64,000 nucleotides of DNA. It comes from an uncultured Methanospirillum sp. (GTDB lineage Archaea; Halobacteriota; Methanomicrobia; Methanomicrobiales; Methanospirillaceae). The notes below the pieces were generated by a model. That model did no database searches. It worked only from the letters and a program-made list of their open reading frames with translations, and was not told where the DNA came from. Location of the stretch: NCBI RefSeq assembly GCF_963668475.1, contig NZ_OY764544.1, forward strand, positions 1,488,001-1,552,000, in the 5' to 3' direction. A program made the translations under genes and the position numbers. Numbering within the stretch: the stretch's first letter is position 1; each line of letters opens with the position of its first letter. This document shows, one piece after another, positions 1 to 9,880 of this stretch.

Positions 1-878
1 CACATGCTTCATGGGCACATGTTATTTATAAACACCTTGATTCATTACCTGCTTTCAGTAACCCAACAACTCCGAATGTTGAGGATGTATTAAAGGAAAA
101 TCCGGACGTTGTATTCTACTTTGGAAATGACAAAAACACCCAGAAGATGGAGAGTCTTAACATTCCAGTCATCTGCTCCACTGGAAATACAACTAAGCTT
201 GAATCTCTGAAGGATTCACTCCGATTATATGGAAAAGTATTGGGATCTGAAGCATCAGAGCGTGCCGAGGAGTACTGTACGTACTTTGATGAAAAACTAA
301 AGAGTGTCCTCTCAAAAACATCTTCAATTACTGATAAGGACAAACCAAAGGTCTATGTCACCAGTGGAATACCCCTTCGCACGAGATCCATAAACTCTGT
401 GATGGGAGATACTGTTACCAAAGCCGGAGGAGATTACGTGGCTAAGGATATAGTCAATGCAACAGCAACTATCAATCCTGAACAACTTGTTGCCTGGAAT
501 CCTGACATCATCATCATAGATCATGCTCCGGATCTCCCTGATCCAAGTGCCAGTTCAACATCAAACACCCCAAACGCTCAGGCAGTTAAGGAAGAGTTCA
601 TGTCAAAGCCTGAGTTCCAGAATATCAACGCTGTCAAGAATAATCAGGTATATATCTGTCCGATGGGTGCTTTCTTCTGGGATGCAGGCCAGCAGGGGAT
701 CCTTCAGCTTGAATGGATGGCTCATATTTTCCATCCCGAACTCTTCAAGGATCTGGATCTGAATAAAGAAGTAAAAGATTTCTATTCAAAATTCTTCAAT
801 TATGATCTCTCCGACGACCAGTTGAAGAGAATTATGAATCACGAACTTCCGGAGAATGCAAAAGATTACGGATATTAA
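1..878 (+). CDS. Fec/Btu-type ABC transporter substrate-binding protein (5' partial)
   Basis: The reading frame is open from base 3 to the TAA at 876-878, so the gene starts outside the window and about 291 C-terminal codons are visible. The protein resembles the PF01497 periplasmic-binding family (siderophore, cobalamin or molybdate binding). The visible part has the internal pattern 'KENPDVVFYFGN', then 'LVAWNPDIIIID' and a C-terminal 'HPELFKDLDLNKEVKDFY' tail. The same tail pattern recurs in the four other binding proteins of this window (1867, 7096, 13609 and 15722), so all five are paralogues. It should sit outside the membrane and deliver a ligand to a FecCD-type permease; the only one in the window is at 10190. 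The ligand cannot be told from sequence. A short T-run follows the stop and may act as a terminator. Confidence 0.85.
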   Translation, partial: HASWAHVIYKHLDSLPAFSNPTTPNVEDVLKENPDVVFYFGNDKNTQKMESLNIPVICSTGNTTKLESLKDSLRLYGKVLGSEASERAEEYCTYFDEKLKSVLSKTSSITDKDKPKVYVTSGIPLRTRSINSVMGDTVTKAGGDYVAKDIVNATATINPEQLVAWNPDIIIIDHAPDLPDPSASSTSNTPNAQAVKEEFMSKPEFQNINAVKNNQVYICPMGAFFWDAGQQGILQLEWMAHIFHPELFKDLDLNKEVKDFYSKFFNYDLSDDQLKRIMNHELPENAKDYGY

Positions 879-934
879 CCAAAACTCATTTTTTCGTGCC
901 ATACAAGAGAGACATTTTTCAAAAAATTCCGGTT

Positions 935-1792
935 TTAACATTGGTGGTCTGGCTTTTGCCACCAGATTTTTGCATTTGTTGATCTTCCGGTTATAATAAT
1001 CCCATTATCCTTTGACTTGTTGTTCTTTTGAATAAAACCAATTATGATATCTTTCTTGTTATCATCGATAACACCAAATTTCTTAGAGATGTCATCAACT
1101 GCTTCATCCATGTTCTCATACCGGTATATGTTCTCTGTCTCATAAATGTCAACATCCGGTTTGATCCCCATTTGAAGAAGGATCTGACATATCACATCAG
1201 CCTTTGGCAAGGGAGAATACTCCTTTCCATGAAGATCAGGCCACAATTTGATATAATGGTGCTCAAGAAATGACGACTGAAAAAACCAGAACAGGTATAC
1301 AAATCGTGAGGAAACATCGTTCATTTTTTGCAAGGCTGTTTGCAGATCATTCATCCCCAATGAATGTGAAGCAAGCACCAGATCGTACGTTCCAAATAGA
1401 TCTACCTTGGGATCAATATCCTCCCACCGTTTCTGAATAATTGTAACATTCCCGATATGAGACGTTTCCAGATTACTTTTCAGTACTGTAGCCATATGAC
1501 AGGATGGTTCGATAGCGGTGATATGCTCCACAGCATATGAGAGTGGTATTGTAACAGGCCCAGTTCCGGGCCCGATTTCAAGAACTCGAAATGATTTCTC
1601 GGTTTTGATCTTCAGGATCAAATCCCGTGAGTTTTTTTGGTTTTTTATCGAGTGTGTATTGAAACATTGTACTGATTTATCATCATTCCATCGCTGTGAC
1701 CAGTGGATATTATTAAAAGAGGCCTGGTTTTTGTTTAAACATTCATCCCAAAAATCATTCCACTCTGTCATACCCATATTATACTCATCCAA
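935..1792 (-). CDS. Class I SAM-dependent methyltransferase
   Basis: This 285-aa protein has a Rossmann methyltransferase core. Motif I is 'VLEIGPGTGPVTIPLS' (about residues 91-106), the acidic end of strand 2 is 'ITAIEPS', and a motif IV-like 'YDLVLASHSLG' follows. It ends in 'AKIWWQKPD', which is shared with the paralogue at 22860 ('AKIWWKKD'). The two align over most of their length, including the W-E-D segment after motif I, so they form one subfamily. The substrate is unknown. It lies 74 bp downstream of a binding-protein gene on the same strand, so co-transcription is likely, and this pairing of a binding protein with a methyltransferase recurs at 14679-16774. The first ATG is used here, but internal Met residues 6 and 8 are also possible starts. 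Confidence 0.8.
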   Translation of the reverse strand: MDEYNMGMTEWNDFWDECLNKNQASFNNIHWSQRWNDDKSVQCFNTHSIKNQKNSRDLILKIKTEKSFRVLEIGPGTGPVTIPLSYAVEHITAIEPSCHMATVLKSNLETSHIGNVTIIQKRWEDIDPKVDLFGTYDLVLASHSLGMNDLQTALQKMNDVSSRFVYLFWFFQSSFLEHHYIKLWPDLHGKEYSPLPKADVICQILLQMGIKPDVDIYETENIYRYENMDEAVDDISKKFGVIDDNKKDIIIGFIQKNNKSKDNGIIITGRSTNAKIWWQKPDHQC

Positions 1793-1866
1793 AGATATCT
1801 ATCAGAAAAAGAGAATGTATTAAAATCATTGATCGTGACAGGCATGTATTACCGAATCCTTACTTT

Positions 1867-2940
1867 TCACCTGCTATGAGTCATGATTGCATTATAATCA
1901 TCATCGGTGAGATCATAGTTGAAGAATTTTTTGTAATATTTTATGACTTCATCTTTGAGAGTCTCACTGCTAATCATATCCGGGTATAACAGGTTAGTCA
2001 ACCAGAGCAGGTACAAATTCGGCTCAATCTGTGATTTATCCCAATAAAATACTCCAATTGGTGCCTGATATACATGTCCTTCTTTCTTTGCACGAACATT
2101 ATCCCAAACTGAAGAGTTGTTTACAATATCATCATAATTTGTCTTTCCTGTTGGTGACACGATAATGTAATCAGGATCAAGGTTGAGAAGTTGCTCCATA
2201 TTCAGGTCAACGGTAAATCCAGGCATATTATCGGTGACAAGCTTCCCCCCTGCCTTTCTAATCAGGTCCCCATCTCTGGCATCAGCTCCCATAGCTTTTA
2301 ATGGATTAACTTTTGAAAGGACCATGACTTTTTTCTTTTCGCTCTGGGGTATTGCTGAAACCTTTTCTTTAACCATCTTGACGGTATCATTGAAGTAATC
2401 AATCAGTTGTTTTGCAGTATCCTGAGTACCGGTGATCTCAGAGATGATCTGAATGTTTTTCATCTCATCGCTCAAGTTGGTGGATTTTAATAAGACAAGT
2501 GGTATACCGGCATCCCGCATCTCTTTCTCATTCTTTAGAGTATACCATCCGAATACTACATCAGGTTTAAGTTTCAGGAGTTCTTCGATGTTACCCTCAT
2601 ATTCCTGGACTTTATACGTATCCAGTTTATCATATTCGGGTTGAACTTTTACCTGCATCGGGGTTTTAAAGCATAATCCACCAATAAGTTTATCACCAGC
2701 ACCGAGTCCTGATAATACATACGGAGCACTACAGGCACCATATAACGCAACTATTTTATCTACGGTTTTGGGTATGGTCACAGTGTTGCCCATCGCATCA
2801 ACAACTGTCCTTGTATCCCCTGACTGGGTATCTATTGCACTAACGGGGATGGCTGTCAGAATGATTATCGCAAAAATCGCGAGAATACTCAGCAGAGGAA
2901 AGTAATTTAATTTCCCTTTTTGGGTTCTCCTTTTCTCCAT
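1867..2940 (-). CDS. Fec/Btu-type ABC transporter substrate-binding protein
   Basis: The 357-aa protein begins with a basic stretch and a long hydrophobic segment (about residues 15-35), an export signal ending near 'IPVSA'. The mature part opens with the family pattern 'TRTVVDAMGNTVTIP' and contains 'LKPDVVFGWY' and 'NLDPDYIIVSP'. It ends in the 'FFNYDLTDDDYNAIM' tail shared by the other binding proteins here. Length and layout fit PF01497 proteins that bind chelated metals, corrinoids or oxyanions outside the cell. It is probably the first gene of a two-gene unit with the methyltransferase at 935-1792. The region upstream is AT-rich and shared with the divergent 2-hydroxyacyl-CoA-dehydratase-like operon. 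Confidence 0.88.
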   Translation of the reverse strand: MEKRRTQKGKLNYFPLLSILAIFAIIILTAIPVSAIDTQSGDTRTVVDAMGNTVTIPKTVDKIVALYGACSAPYVLSGLGAGDKLIGGLCFKTPMQVKVQPEYDKLDTYKVQEYEGNIEELLKLKPDVVFGWYTLKNEKEMRDAGIPLVLLKSTNLSDEMKNIQIISEITGTQDTAKQLIDYFNDTVKMVKEKVSAIPQSEKKKVMVLSKVNPLKAMGADARDGDLIRKAGGKLVTDNMPGFTVDLNMEQLLNLDPDYIIVSPTGKTNYDDIVNNSSVWDNVRAKKEGHVYQAPIGVFYWDKSQIEPNLYLLWLTNLLYPDMISSETLKDEVIKYYKKFFNYDLTDDDYNAIMTHSR

Positions 2941-3514
2941 ATGAATTCATTTATTTTTTTATAATTAAAAAGATATTGATTTGATATGATTACAAATGTA
3001 ATTAAATATATGCAATATTTTGTTGATCTGAAGAATTTACAGGACACACTGCCAACATTAAGATTATAAAAATAGCAATAATACTACTGTAACTGATACA
3101 ATAATCCCTTTTCTTTGGAATCTTTTTTGTCCCATACATACAATGAGACAATTAGATTTAAATTAATTACTATTTCAGACATATTTACAAAATAAAGTTA
3201 TAATTGGGGATATTTAAAACATAAGATAGATTTATTCAATTTAAAAATAAATAATATTCAATTATCTGATCTAAACATGAGTTTGGTGAGAACATTGCTG
3301 TCTGGTTTTTATTGAAAGCAAAATGAACGTGGTACCTGTTAATGGCAGTTTCACTCATATGTATCTCCGGAGTGTAGTACCATTCAAATAATACCAGAAG
3401 TGCCACCTACATCTTATGGATTTAATTAAAACCCACCCAGAAACCTGCAATTACGATTTTATTATCAAAATCTCACAAACTCAGTTACGTGACCCAGGTA
3501 TTTGAGATGATCAT
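2941..3514. other. AT-rich intergenic region between divergent genes
   Basis: About 570 bp with no credible gene. It must hold the promoters of the leftward binding-protein gene and the rightward activase operon. Several TATA-like A/T runs are present, but I cannot pick one with confidence. A 22-codon ORF near 3324 has no recognisable content. Confidence 0.5.
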
Positions 3515-4312
3515 ATGAGCAGTACAGTAGTAGCCGGAGTTGATATCGGATCACTCACCACAAAATCGGTGATATTATCGAATGGAGCAATTATTGGATC
3601 ATACATAATTCCAACCGGGATATATCCGGAAAAAAGTGGTTTAGAAGTACTTGAAAAAGCCATGGAATCAATAGGCTGTCCAGGAGAAAAACCTACATAT
3701 ACTGTGGCAACCGGTTATGGAAGAATATCAGCACCCTATGCAGACGAGACTATGACAGAGATTACCTGTCATGCAAAAGGAGCATACTCAATTAACCAGG
3801 CAACAAGAACAGTCATAGACATGGGTGGCCAGGATTGTAAAATCATCAGGATAGACAATACCGGAAATGTCTCTGATTTTATTATGAATGACAAATGTGC
3901 CGCAGGAACTGGCCGATTTCTTGAGGTTATTGCATCAGTATTTAAAGTAAATCTTGAAAATCTCGGACCTATGGCACTACAAGCCGAAGAGATCGTGCCG
4001 ATCAGTAGTACCTGCACAGTTTTTGCAGAATCGGAAGTTGTATCATTGCTGGCAAGAGGAGAAAAGCCGGAGAATATCCTTCGGGGTGTTCATCATGCAA
4101 TTGCACATCGTGTAACCGGAATGACGATCCGGGTTGGTGTAGATGATGCGATTCTCTTCTCAGGTGGAGTTGCAAAGAATGAAGGGATGAGGAGCGCTTT
4201 GGCAGATGCCTTTAAAAAACCAGTAATAGTTCCGAACTTTGATCCCCAGATTATCGGTGCTCTTGGAGCTGCAAGAATTGCTGAAAAACGAGTCTCCTGT
4301 GATGCATCATGA
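3515..4312 (+). CDS. 2-hydroxyacyl-CoA dehydratase activase-like ATPase (BadF/BcrA/HgdC family)
   Basis: The 265-aa protein has the ASKHA-fold phosphate motif 'GVDIGSLTTKSVIL' near the N terminus and 'DMGGQDCK' (about 102-108). It also has the two cysteines that bridge a 4Fe-4S cluster across the dimer in this family: Cys128 in 'NDKCAAGTGRFLE' and Cys167 in 'SSTCTVFAESE'. Known relatives hydrolyse ATP to push a low-potential electron into a partner Fe-S protein. The partner is almost certainly encoded by the next two genes: its stop overlaps the next start (ATGA), and the three genes form one operon. Length (265 aa) matches standalone activases. It is distinct from the much larger two-domain activases. 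Confidence 0.92.
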   Translation: MSSTVVAGVDIGSLTTKSVILSNGAIIGSYIIPTGIYPEKSGLEVLEKAMESIGCPGEKPTYTVATGYGRISAPYADETMTEITCHAKGAYSINQATRTVIDMGGQDCKIIRIDNTGNVSDFIMNDKCAAGTGRFLEVIASVFKVNLENLGPMALQAEEIVPISSTCTVFAESEVVSLLARGEKPENILRGVHHAIAHRVTGMTIRVGVDDAILFSGGVAKNEGMRSALADAFKKPVIVPNFDPQIIGALGAARIAEKRVSCDAS

Positions 4313-5490
4313 CCCTCTCAACGCTTGAAAAAATTCGGGATGCTGTAAATCAAAGGCCGGGTATACTTGAGAGTGAAAAAAATAACGGAAAGATAGTTGT
4401 TGGATGGTTCGGATATTTTATCCCCGAAGAAATAATCCATGCTCTGGGTATGATACCTGTTCGTCTCGGTAGAGGAGGGGACGAACGATTAGTGGAGTTA
4501 GGAGCACGGTACATATCATCTCAAAATTGTGCCTTTATTCGTGCATCCATGGGGATGTTTGCAGATGATTCAGACCCATATTTACGGAACGCAGATGTCG
4601 TCGCCTTTGATAATGCCTGCATGCAGATATTCCGGTTGGGTGAGGTTTCTAAGTATTATTTCAAGAAAAAAACTCTGTTTATCGGCGTTCCCAGAAACCC
4701 GTACTCAGTAGCGTCTCAGAAATATTTCAGACACGAATTTGAAAATTTTACCAGAAATCTTGAACTTCTTGCCCAAAGAAAACTAGACCCGCTAGACCTG
4801 GCAGATTCTGTAGATCTCTTTCAAAACATCCGTGATGTAACAAAGAAGATAGTTCAGTCCCTTCTTATATCCAATTTTCCACTCAGCTGGAAAGAGGTGA
4901 CTGAGGTTATTCATGCAGGATACTACCTAGATAAGAGAGATTATCTCTCTCTTTTACAGGAATTGTTCAGTGAGATTGAATCAAGCACTAAGGAGACGGC
5001 ACAAAAACCACAGGAGATCAGGATTATCCTGTCTGGAAGTGTAGTTGCACCCGGGGATCACAAGATCGTTGATCTGATCGAACAGATGAAAGGGACTATT
5101 GTGAGGGATGATCTCTGGTCAGGCTTGAATCCTTCCTTACAGATGCATATAGAACATCCTTCTGTATCCAGTATTGCAGATGCATACCTGAACAGGATAC
5201 CCCACTACACTCTTCCTTGTATTGAGAAAGATGATGATTTCAGGTTCGAACATCTGAAATCCACAGTACTTGAGACCAGAGCTCAAGGGGTCATATATCA
5301 CACCATTAGGTACTGTGATTCAGCAACATTCAAGACAACTGGGTTAAAAAACCGCTTGAGAAATGTTGGAATCCCCCTGCTTGAGATCCACACCGAATAT
5401 TCTGATTCAGATGTTGAAGCGATCAGAACAAGAGTGGAAGCATTTTTTGAGATTCTGAAGATGCAAAATGAGTCAGGAGTACGGGCATGA
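4309..5490 (+). CDS. 2-hydroxyacyl-CoA dehydratase-like Fe-S subunit (smaller)
   Basis: This 393-aa protein belongs to the 2-hydroxyacyl-CoA dehydratase D-component / double-cubane-cluster family. The cysteines expected to hold the cluster are present at Cys74 ('SSQNCAFIRAS'), Cys104 ('FDNACMQIF') and Cys336 ('IRYCDSATF'), and Cys304 is a further candidate. The ATGA overlaps on both sides place it between the activase and a second, larger subunit. Known relatives carry out ATP-driven one-electron reductions of acyl-CoA thioesters or, for double-cubane proteins, small molecules. No CoA-transferase or other fermentation gene is nearby, and the operon sits between metal-type binding proteins, so a classic amino-acid fermentation role is doubtful. 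The substrate is unknown. Confidence 0.85.
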   Translation: MTLSTLEKIRDAVNQRPGILESEKNNGKIVVGWFGYFIPEEIIHALGMIPVRLGRGGDERLVELGARYISSQNCAFIRASMGMFADDSDPYLRNADVVAFDNACMQIFRLGEVSKYYFKKKTLFIGVPRNPYSVASQKYFRHEFENFTRNLELLAQRKLDPLDLADSVDLFQNIRDVTKKIVQSLLISNFPLSWKEVTEVIHAGYYLDKRDYLSLLQELFSEIESSTKETAQKPQEIRIILSGSVVAPGDHKIVDLIEQMKGTIVRDDLWSGLNPSLQMHIEHPSVSSIADAYLNRIPHYTLPCIEKDDDFRFEHLKSTVLETRAQGVIYHTIRYCDSATFKTTGLKNRLRNVGIPLLEIHTEYSDSDVEAIRTRVEAFFEILKMQNESGVRA

Positions 5491-6878
5491 GTGTTGAATA
5501 TCCCCCTTTCATCTATCCTGAAGAGATTAAACCATTAATCCTTGAAACTGATGATATCCTCTTCTCTGACGGGACCAGAGTAACGCCTGAAGAGATCTGG
5601 CATTTTATGACAGTTACCGGACCTAAACGATTTCCATTTGCATTCTCTACCAATCCAGCCTTTGGCCATCAGTTATCTCGGGATGTTACCTTAATCAGTG
5701 GAATTAGAAGGAACTATCTGGGAATGACCGGAATCGATCGTCTTCGGAAATTTGTTCGAACCGGTACTCCCCTTATTCTGGTTCAGGGAGGCATTACTTC
5801 AGATATTTATCAGGTTGCGGGATGTATCTCTGTAGGTCCGATGTTTTTAAGGGGATGGATTATGAGTTCTCAGGAGGGGAGGGTTTATAAGAATGCAAAC
5901 CTCACCGGAGCTTCAATTCTTGAGGAGGCCAGGCAGAACCTGACATTTGAATGTTGTAATCTCATAGCGAATGTAGCTCTTTTGAAAACACATGACCTTC
6001 CTATCGCTGGCATTGCACCATGTCTCTGCTCACGATGCTCAGATATGGCATATGCAGTTGAGGCTTATCGCAGCGAAACAGATAAAATTCCAACTGTTTT
6101 AATTGATTATCCCACAAATCATGAAGATACTACATGGAGAACTGAATACCTCAAGGAAGGACTTCATTCACTTGTGAACCAGTTAGAGAAAATTACTGGA
6201 AATGAAGTCACCGATGATGATCTTCGTGAAGAGATAAAAATTCAAAATACTGCACGTTCTCTTGTCAGAGAATGCGAACAGATCTGGTGGAGCGGAAAAG
6301 TGCCACCTACAAATAGTATAGATGGCGGATTTGCTCATCTCGGAATGATGGGGGCATTTGATTTTCCAGTGGCAAATCAGGTCCTGAAAGAGACCCGGGA
6401 TGAAATACATTCCAGAGTAAAAGACGGGGTTAAGGGATATGGGCTTGTTGATGATCCAGCACGGCTGTTTGTCTGTGGATCATGCGTTATGCCAAATCCT
6501 AATTTTGTGGATAAAAAAGGCGGTGTTCTCGTGGGGAGTGATGATGTGTGGAGCTCTATCTGCATGGATGTAAAGGAAAGTGGTGATCCATATGAGAACC
6601 TGGCAACAGCATATGCTTCACTCCCATACGAACGCTCAACAGAAGAACGAGCAAAGTGGACTGTAGAACAGGTAAAAGCATCCCGCTCTGATGGAGTTGT
6701 ATTTATGTACAACTGGGGTTGTAATTACCAGAGCGCCATAGCAGGAATGATTACTGATATAATTAAGGAAGATACGGGATTGCCGGCCATTACGATTGAA
6801 GTGGGAGAACTGACCCGGATGGAGTCATTAGAACAGTCCCATAACCGGATTGAATCATTTATTGAGATGCTTAGATAA
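5487..6878 (+). CDS. 2-hydroxyacyl-CoA dehydratase-like Fe-S subunit (larger)
   Basis: The 463-aa protein is the second D-component-like subunit. Candidate cluster ligands lie at Cys179, Cys181 and Cys184 ('CLCSRCSDM'), Cys330 and Cys333 ('VCGSCVMPN') and Cys412 ('NWGCNYQS'). The last sits where the family usually has its C-terminal cluster cysteine before a serine-rich helix. It overlaps the previous gene by four bases (ATGA). It probably forms a heterodimer with the 393-aa subunit, re-reduced by the activase at 3515. The extra cysteines in 'CLCSRC' are more than the usual set and may mean an altered cluster. A T-rich tract after the stop (6886-6897) is a plausible archaeal terminator. Confidence 0.83.
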   Translation: MSVEYPPFIYPEEIKPLILETDDILFSDGTRVTPEEIWHFMTVTGPKRFPFAFSTNPAFGHQLSRDVTLISGIRRNYLGMTGIDRLRKFVRTGTPLILVQGGITSDIYQVAGCISVGPMFLRGWIMSSQEGRVYKNANLTGASILEEARQNLTFECCNLIANVALLKTHDLPIAGIAPCLCSRCSDMAYAVEAYRSETDKIPTVLIDYPTNHEDTTWRTEYLKEGLHSLVNQLEKITGNEVTDDDLREEIKIQNTARSLVRECEQIWWSGKVPPTNSIDGGFAHLGMMGAFDFPVANQVLKETRDEIHSRVKDGVKGYGLVDDPARLFVCGSCVMPNPNFVDKKGGVLVGSDDVWSSICMDVKESGDPYENLATAYASLPYERSTEERAKWTVEQVKASRSDGVVFMYNWGCNYQSAIAGMITDIIKEDTGLPAITIEVGELTRMESLEQSHNRIESFIEMLR

Positions 6879-7095
6879 CCTTCAATTTCTTTTTTTGTCC
6901 ATTTATTACATTTACAATCCTTGAGTATCCTGGTTATCTGGCCTGGAAATTCGACACCACTTTCAATACTATCAATAGGTGCACAATTTCATTATTCGTC
7001 CGTACTTATGCTGAAAATTCTTGCATTTAATGGAGTAAATGAAAAAAGAGTGCTGAATTTTTCATGGTACTATCATGAAAAAACCTCTATCTGGA

Positions 7096-8181
7096 TTAGG
7101 CTTTTATTCCTGAAGCTGAGAGAAGATCATCTGCTTCCTGATCGGTCATGTCATAATGATAGAACTGGGTGTAAAACTCCTTTGTCAGGGCCTTAAGATC
7201 CATATCTGTAAATTTATCAGGATACAATATCTTCGCGGTCCACGGAATACCCATAACAATATTTACACCTGGAGATCGGTCATACCAGTTGAACGGATCA
7301 CTTGGAACCAGATAAACCTGTTTATCCTTGACTGCCTTGATCTCTGCCCAGTTCGGATCAGAAAAAACTTTGTTGTAGAACTGTTTGTCTGCTGCAATAA
7401 TTACTTCCGGATTCCATTTCATGATCTGTTCAATGGAAACTGGAGTTCTGCCAACCATATTTGTCCATTCAATATCTGCAACATTAATTCCATTGCACAC
7501 ATTCAGGGGTTGGGCATGATTCGAACTTGCAGGATCAGTCATCAGGCCTTCCGGTCCTTCGGCATAGTATACCTTCTTTCGTTCTGACTCTGGAATAGAT
7601 GCTGTTTTTTCACTTACTTTTTTGTAAATATTCTCATAGAATGTGTTGAATTCCTCTGCTTTTTCAGGATTGTTGTACAGTTGTCCTAAAAATGTCATGC
7701 CTGGAGCAAAATTGCTGATATTTGTGATATCTCCAACAACAATAACCGGAACTGGATTCAACTGGTTCTGAATGTCATCAATACTGTTTGCATCCTTAAA
7801 TGGAGAAATAACCTGACCGTTTAATATCACATCAGGATTATACTTAAAAAAACTCTCTGCATTCAATTTTGACTGCCCCTGGGTTCCTCCAATATTTGGA
7901 AGATTTTTATACTTATCAGGGAGGTATTTCGAACTATTATAGTTTGAATTAAATCCGACTAATTTATCCGGTGCAATGATATACGTCATTACAGTAACAG
8001 GGGGGGCTGTTCCGATTGCCGCATTAATGGTTTCTGGAACAGTTACCTGACGACCAGCCATATCAGTGATCATCTTCGTGGATCCTGATGCCGTTGCTAC
8101 GCAGACCGTACAACTCATCAGGAGTGTTGCAATTATTACAACACTAAACCAGAATTGCGTTCTTTGTTGACTCATTTTCAA
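7096..8181 (-). CDS. Fec/Btu-type ABC transporter substrate-binding protein
   Basis: The 361-aa exported protein has a hydrophobic signal at about residues 11-30. It contains 'LLMSC', which could serve as a lipobox, although archaeal lipidation cannot be proven from this. The mature protein opens with 'MITDMAGRQVTVPE'. Among the five paralogues it is closest to the one at 15722: both share the 'IAPDKL.G.NSN' segment, 'MKWNPEVII' and 'NW/SWYDR/HPPGVN..GIPWTAK.LYPD'. The strong C-terminal conservation suggests a shared ligand type or a shared permease contact. It is a single-gene unit convergent with the dehydratase-like operon and divergent from the MoeA/transporter genes at 8687. Confidence 0.88.
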   Translation of the reverse strand: MKMSQQRTQFWFSVVIIATLLMSCTVCVATASGSTKMITDMAGRQVTVPETINAAIGTAPPVTVMTYIIAPDKLVGFNSNYNSSKYLPDKYKNLPNIGGTQGQSKLNAESFFKYNPDVILNGQVISPFKDANSIDDIQNQLNPVPVIVVGDITNISNFAPGMTFLGQLYNNPEKAEEFNTFYENIYKKVSEKTASIPESERKKVYYAEGPEGLMTDPASSNHAQPLNVCNGINVADIEWTNMVGRTPVSIEQIMKWNPEVIIAADKQFYNKVFSDPNWAEIKAVKDKQVYLVPSDPFNWYDRSPGVNIVMGIPWTAKILYPDKFTDMDLKALTKEFYTQFYHYDMTDQEADDLLSASGIKA

Positions 8182-8686
8182 CCCATCCCTGAAATGAAAA
8201 GATCAATTCACTTCAGATCTTGATATCCGGAGTACCGGATAGAATATATTTCTCGGAGGATTAGTTAAAAATATCTTACTTTTAATATTGGGTTAATTAG
8301 ATCAATAAACATAATCGTCTGAACAATACCTCAAAAAGATCTGAAGGAAAATGAGGAATGGATTATTTGATGTTCTTTTTTGAAGAGTTTTATTTTTTTA
8401 TTAAAATCATTTTTAATAGAAGAGGCTGACCGAAATAGGGAATAGGGTGATTTTTGGATCGGATCACACCAGATTCCCAATGTCCCGGTTTGAGGAATTA
8501 TTCGGCAGACAATCATAATCTAAACCGAAATAATCAGTAAGAGGTTGATAACTTACAATCACCCTGTGTATCCGGAACAATAAGTATTGAAAATATTAGT
8601 TAATTAATATTCCGAGATTATAAAGATAATTTGATAAATAATTCGCCCAAATAGTACCCTTAAGCAGGTACCTCTGCAAGATCCAG
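8182..8686. other. Intergenic region upstream of divergent genes
   Basis: About 500 bp of AT-rich DNA between a leftward binding-protein gene and the rightward MoeA-like gene. I see no credible gene in it. It probably carries promoters for both directions, but no operator repeat is clear. Confidence 0.45.
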
Positions 8687-9880
8687 GTGATTTCCATTCC
8701 TAACAATGACGCAAATAATAAGTTGATCTCACTGAAAGAAGCGCAAAAAATCATATTGGAATCGTTTCCTTCTTGTGACTCTTCAATTTGTATCCCCGCT
8801 TCTGATGCCGCAGGACGTATTTTAGCCAAACCCGTATATTCCACTCGTACCAATCCTCCACTCCTTCTCTGTGGACCCGACGGTATCGCAGTAAAAAGTG
8901 AGATGACAACTGGTGCGAGCGAAACTAACCAGATTGAACTTGAGGCTCCCCGGGTCAACACCGGTACACCAATGCCTGAAGGATTTGATGCAGTCATTCC
9001 AATTGAAGAGGTTATTCAAAATTCAGAAGGTAAGTACAAAATACATACTCAAATGACTGCATTTCAGAATACAGTTCCAAGAGGAGTAGACATTGGAGAA
9101 GGAGACATGGTCATGGATACAGATCACTACCTGATTCCATATGACGTTGGTGCTCTTCTTACCTATGGAATCAGGGAGATTGAGGTAAAAAACTGGAAGA
9201 TAGGGCTCATCGCTTCTGGTGATGAAATCGTCCCTCCAAATAAAAATCCATTACCAGGTCAGATCATTGACAGTAACTCATATATGATCTCTGCATATCT
9301 GAAACAATATGGAATCACTTCAGTCCTTGCACCAATTGTCTCTGATGATCCAGGTAGAATAAAAGAGGAGATTCTACAGTTAAGTAAAAAATGCGACATA
9401 ATCCTGTTATTTGGAGGTTCATCAGCCGGTTCAAAAGATTTTGCTGTTGAAGCTTTGAAACAGAGTGGAACTCTCCTGTTTCATGGTGTTGGAATGGGCC
9501 CAGGAAAACCAGCATCCCTTGCAAAAATATATGATACGCCAGTATTTGGTATGCCAGGCCCATCCATTGCATCCCTGACTGCATTATATCAACTGGTCTA
9601 TCCACTGCTAAAGCAGTGGGGAGTCCCAATACCTCCAGATACATATATTAAAGGAGAGATAACGCAACCAGTTGCCTCTTTTGATGGATTTGACTTCTTT
9701 ATGATGGTAAATATAACCCAGAGTAATGGAAAGAACCTGATTTCTCCTGTTGAAAGAAGGTTTGGACAGATGATGGGTGTGAGAGCTGATGCTGTGCTTC
9801 ATAAAAAAGTTGGAACACAAGATCTTCAGATCGGAGATGAAGTTGAAGTTCGAATGCTTCGGCCTGATTTCACCCGTTAA
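8687..9880 (+). CDS. Divergent MoeA-like protein
   Basis: The 397-aa protein has the full MoeA layout: N-terminal domain with 'GPDGIAVKS' (the family's MDGYA loop, catalytic-type Asp kept but the preceding Met replaced by Pro), 'VNTGTPMPEGFDAVIPIEE', 'IASGDEIVPPNK' (Glu kept), 'FGGSSAGSKDF' (Asp kept) and 'GMPGPSIASLT' in place of the usual GLPGNPVS. MoeA inserts molybdenum or tungsten into molybdopterin; this one departs from the norm in two loops shared only with the paralogue at 12360. The GTG start is the first available in frame, yet it overlaps the Shine-Dalgarno-like AGGTGAT, so a start a few codons downstream at a non-standard codon is possible. It lies upstream of, and in the same direction as, the permease and ATPase genes. 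Confidence 0.85.
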   Translation: MISIPNNDANNKLISLKEAQKIILESFPSCDSSICIPASDAAGRILAKPVYSTRTNPPLLLCGPDGIAVKSEMTTGASETNQIELEAPRVNTGTPMPEGFDAVIPIEEVIQNSEGKYKIHTQMTAFQNTVPRGVDIGEGDMVMDTDHYLIPYDVGALLTYGIREIEVKNWKIGLIASGDEIVPPNKNPLPGQIIDSNSYMISAYLKQYGITSVLAPIVSDDPGRIKEEILQLSKKCDIILLFGGSSAGSKDFAVEALKQSGTLLFHGVGMGPGKPASLAKIYDTPVFGMPGPSIASLTALYQLVYPLLKQWGVPIPPDTYIKGEITQPVASFDGFDFFMMVNITQSNGKNLISPVERRFGQMMGVRADAVLHKKVGTQDLQIGDEVEVRMLRPDFTR

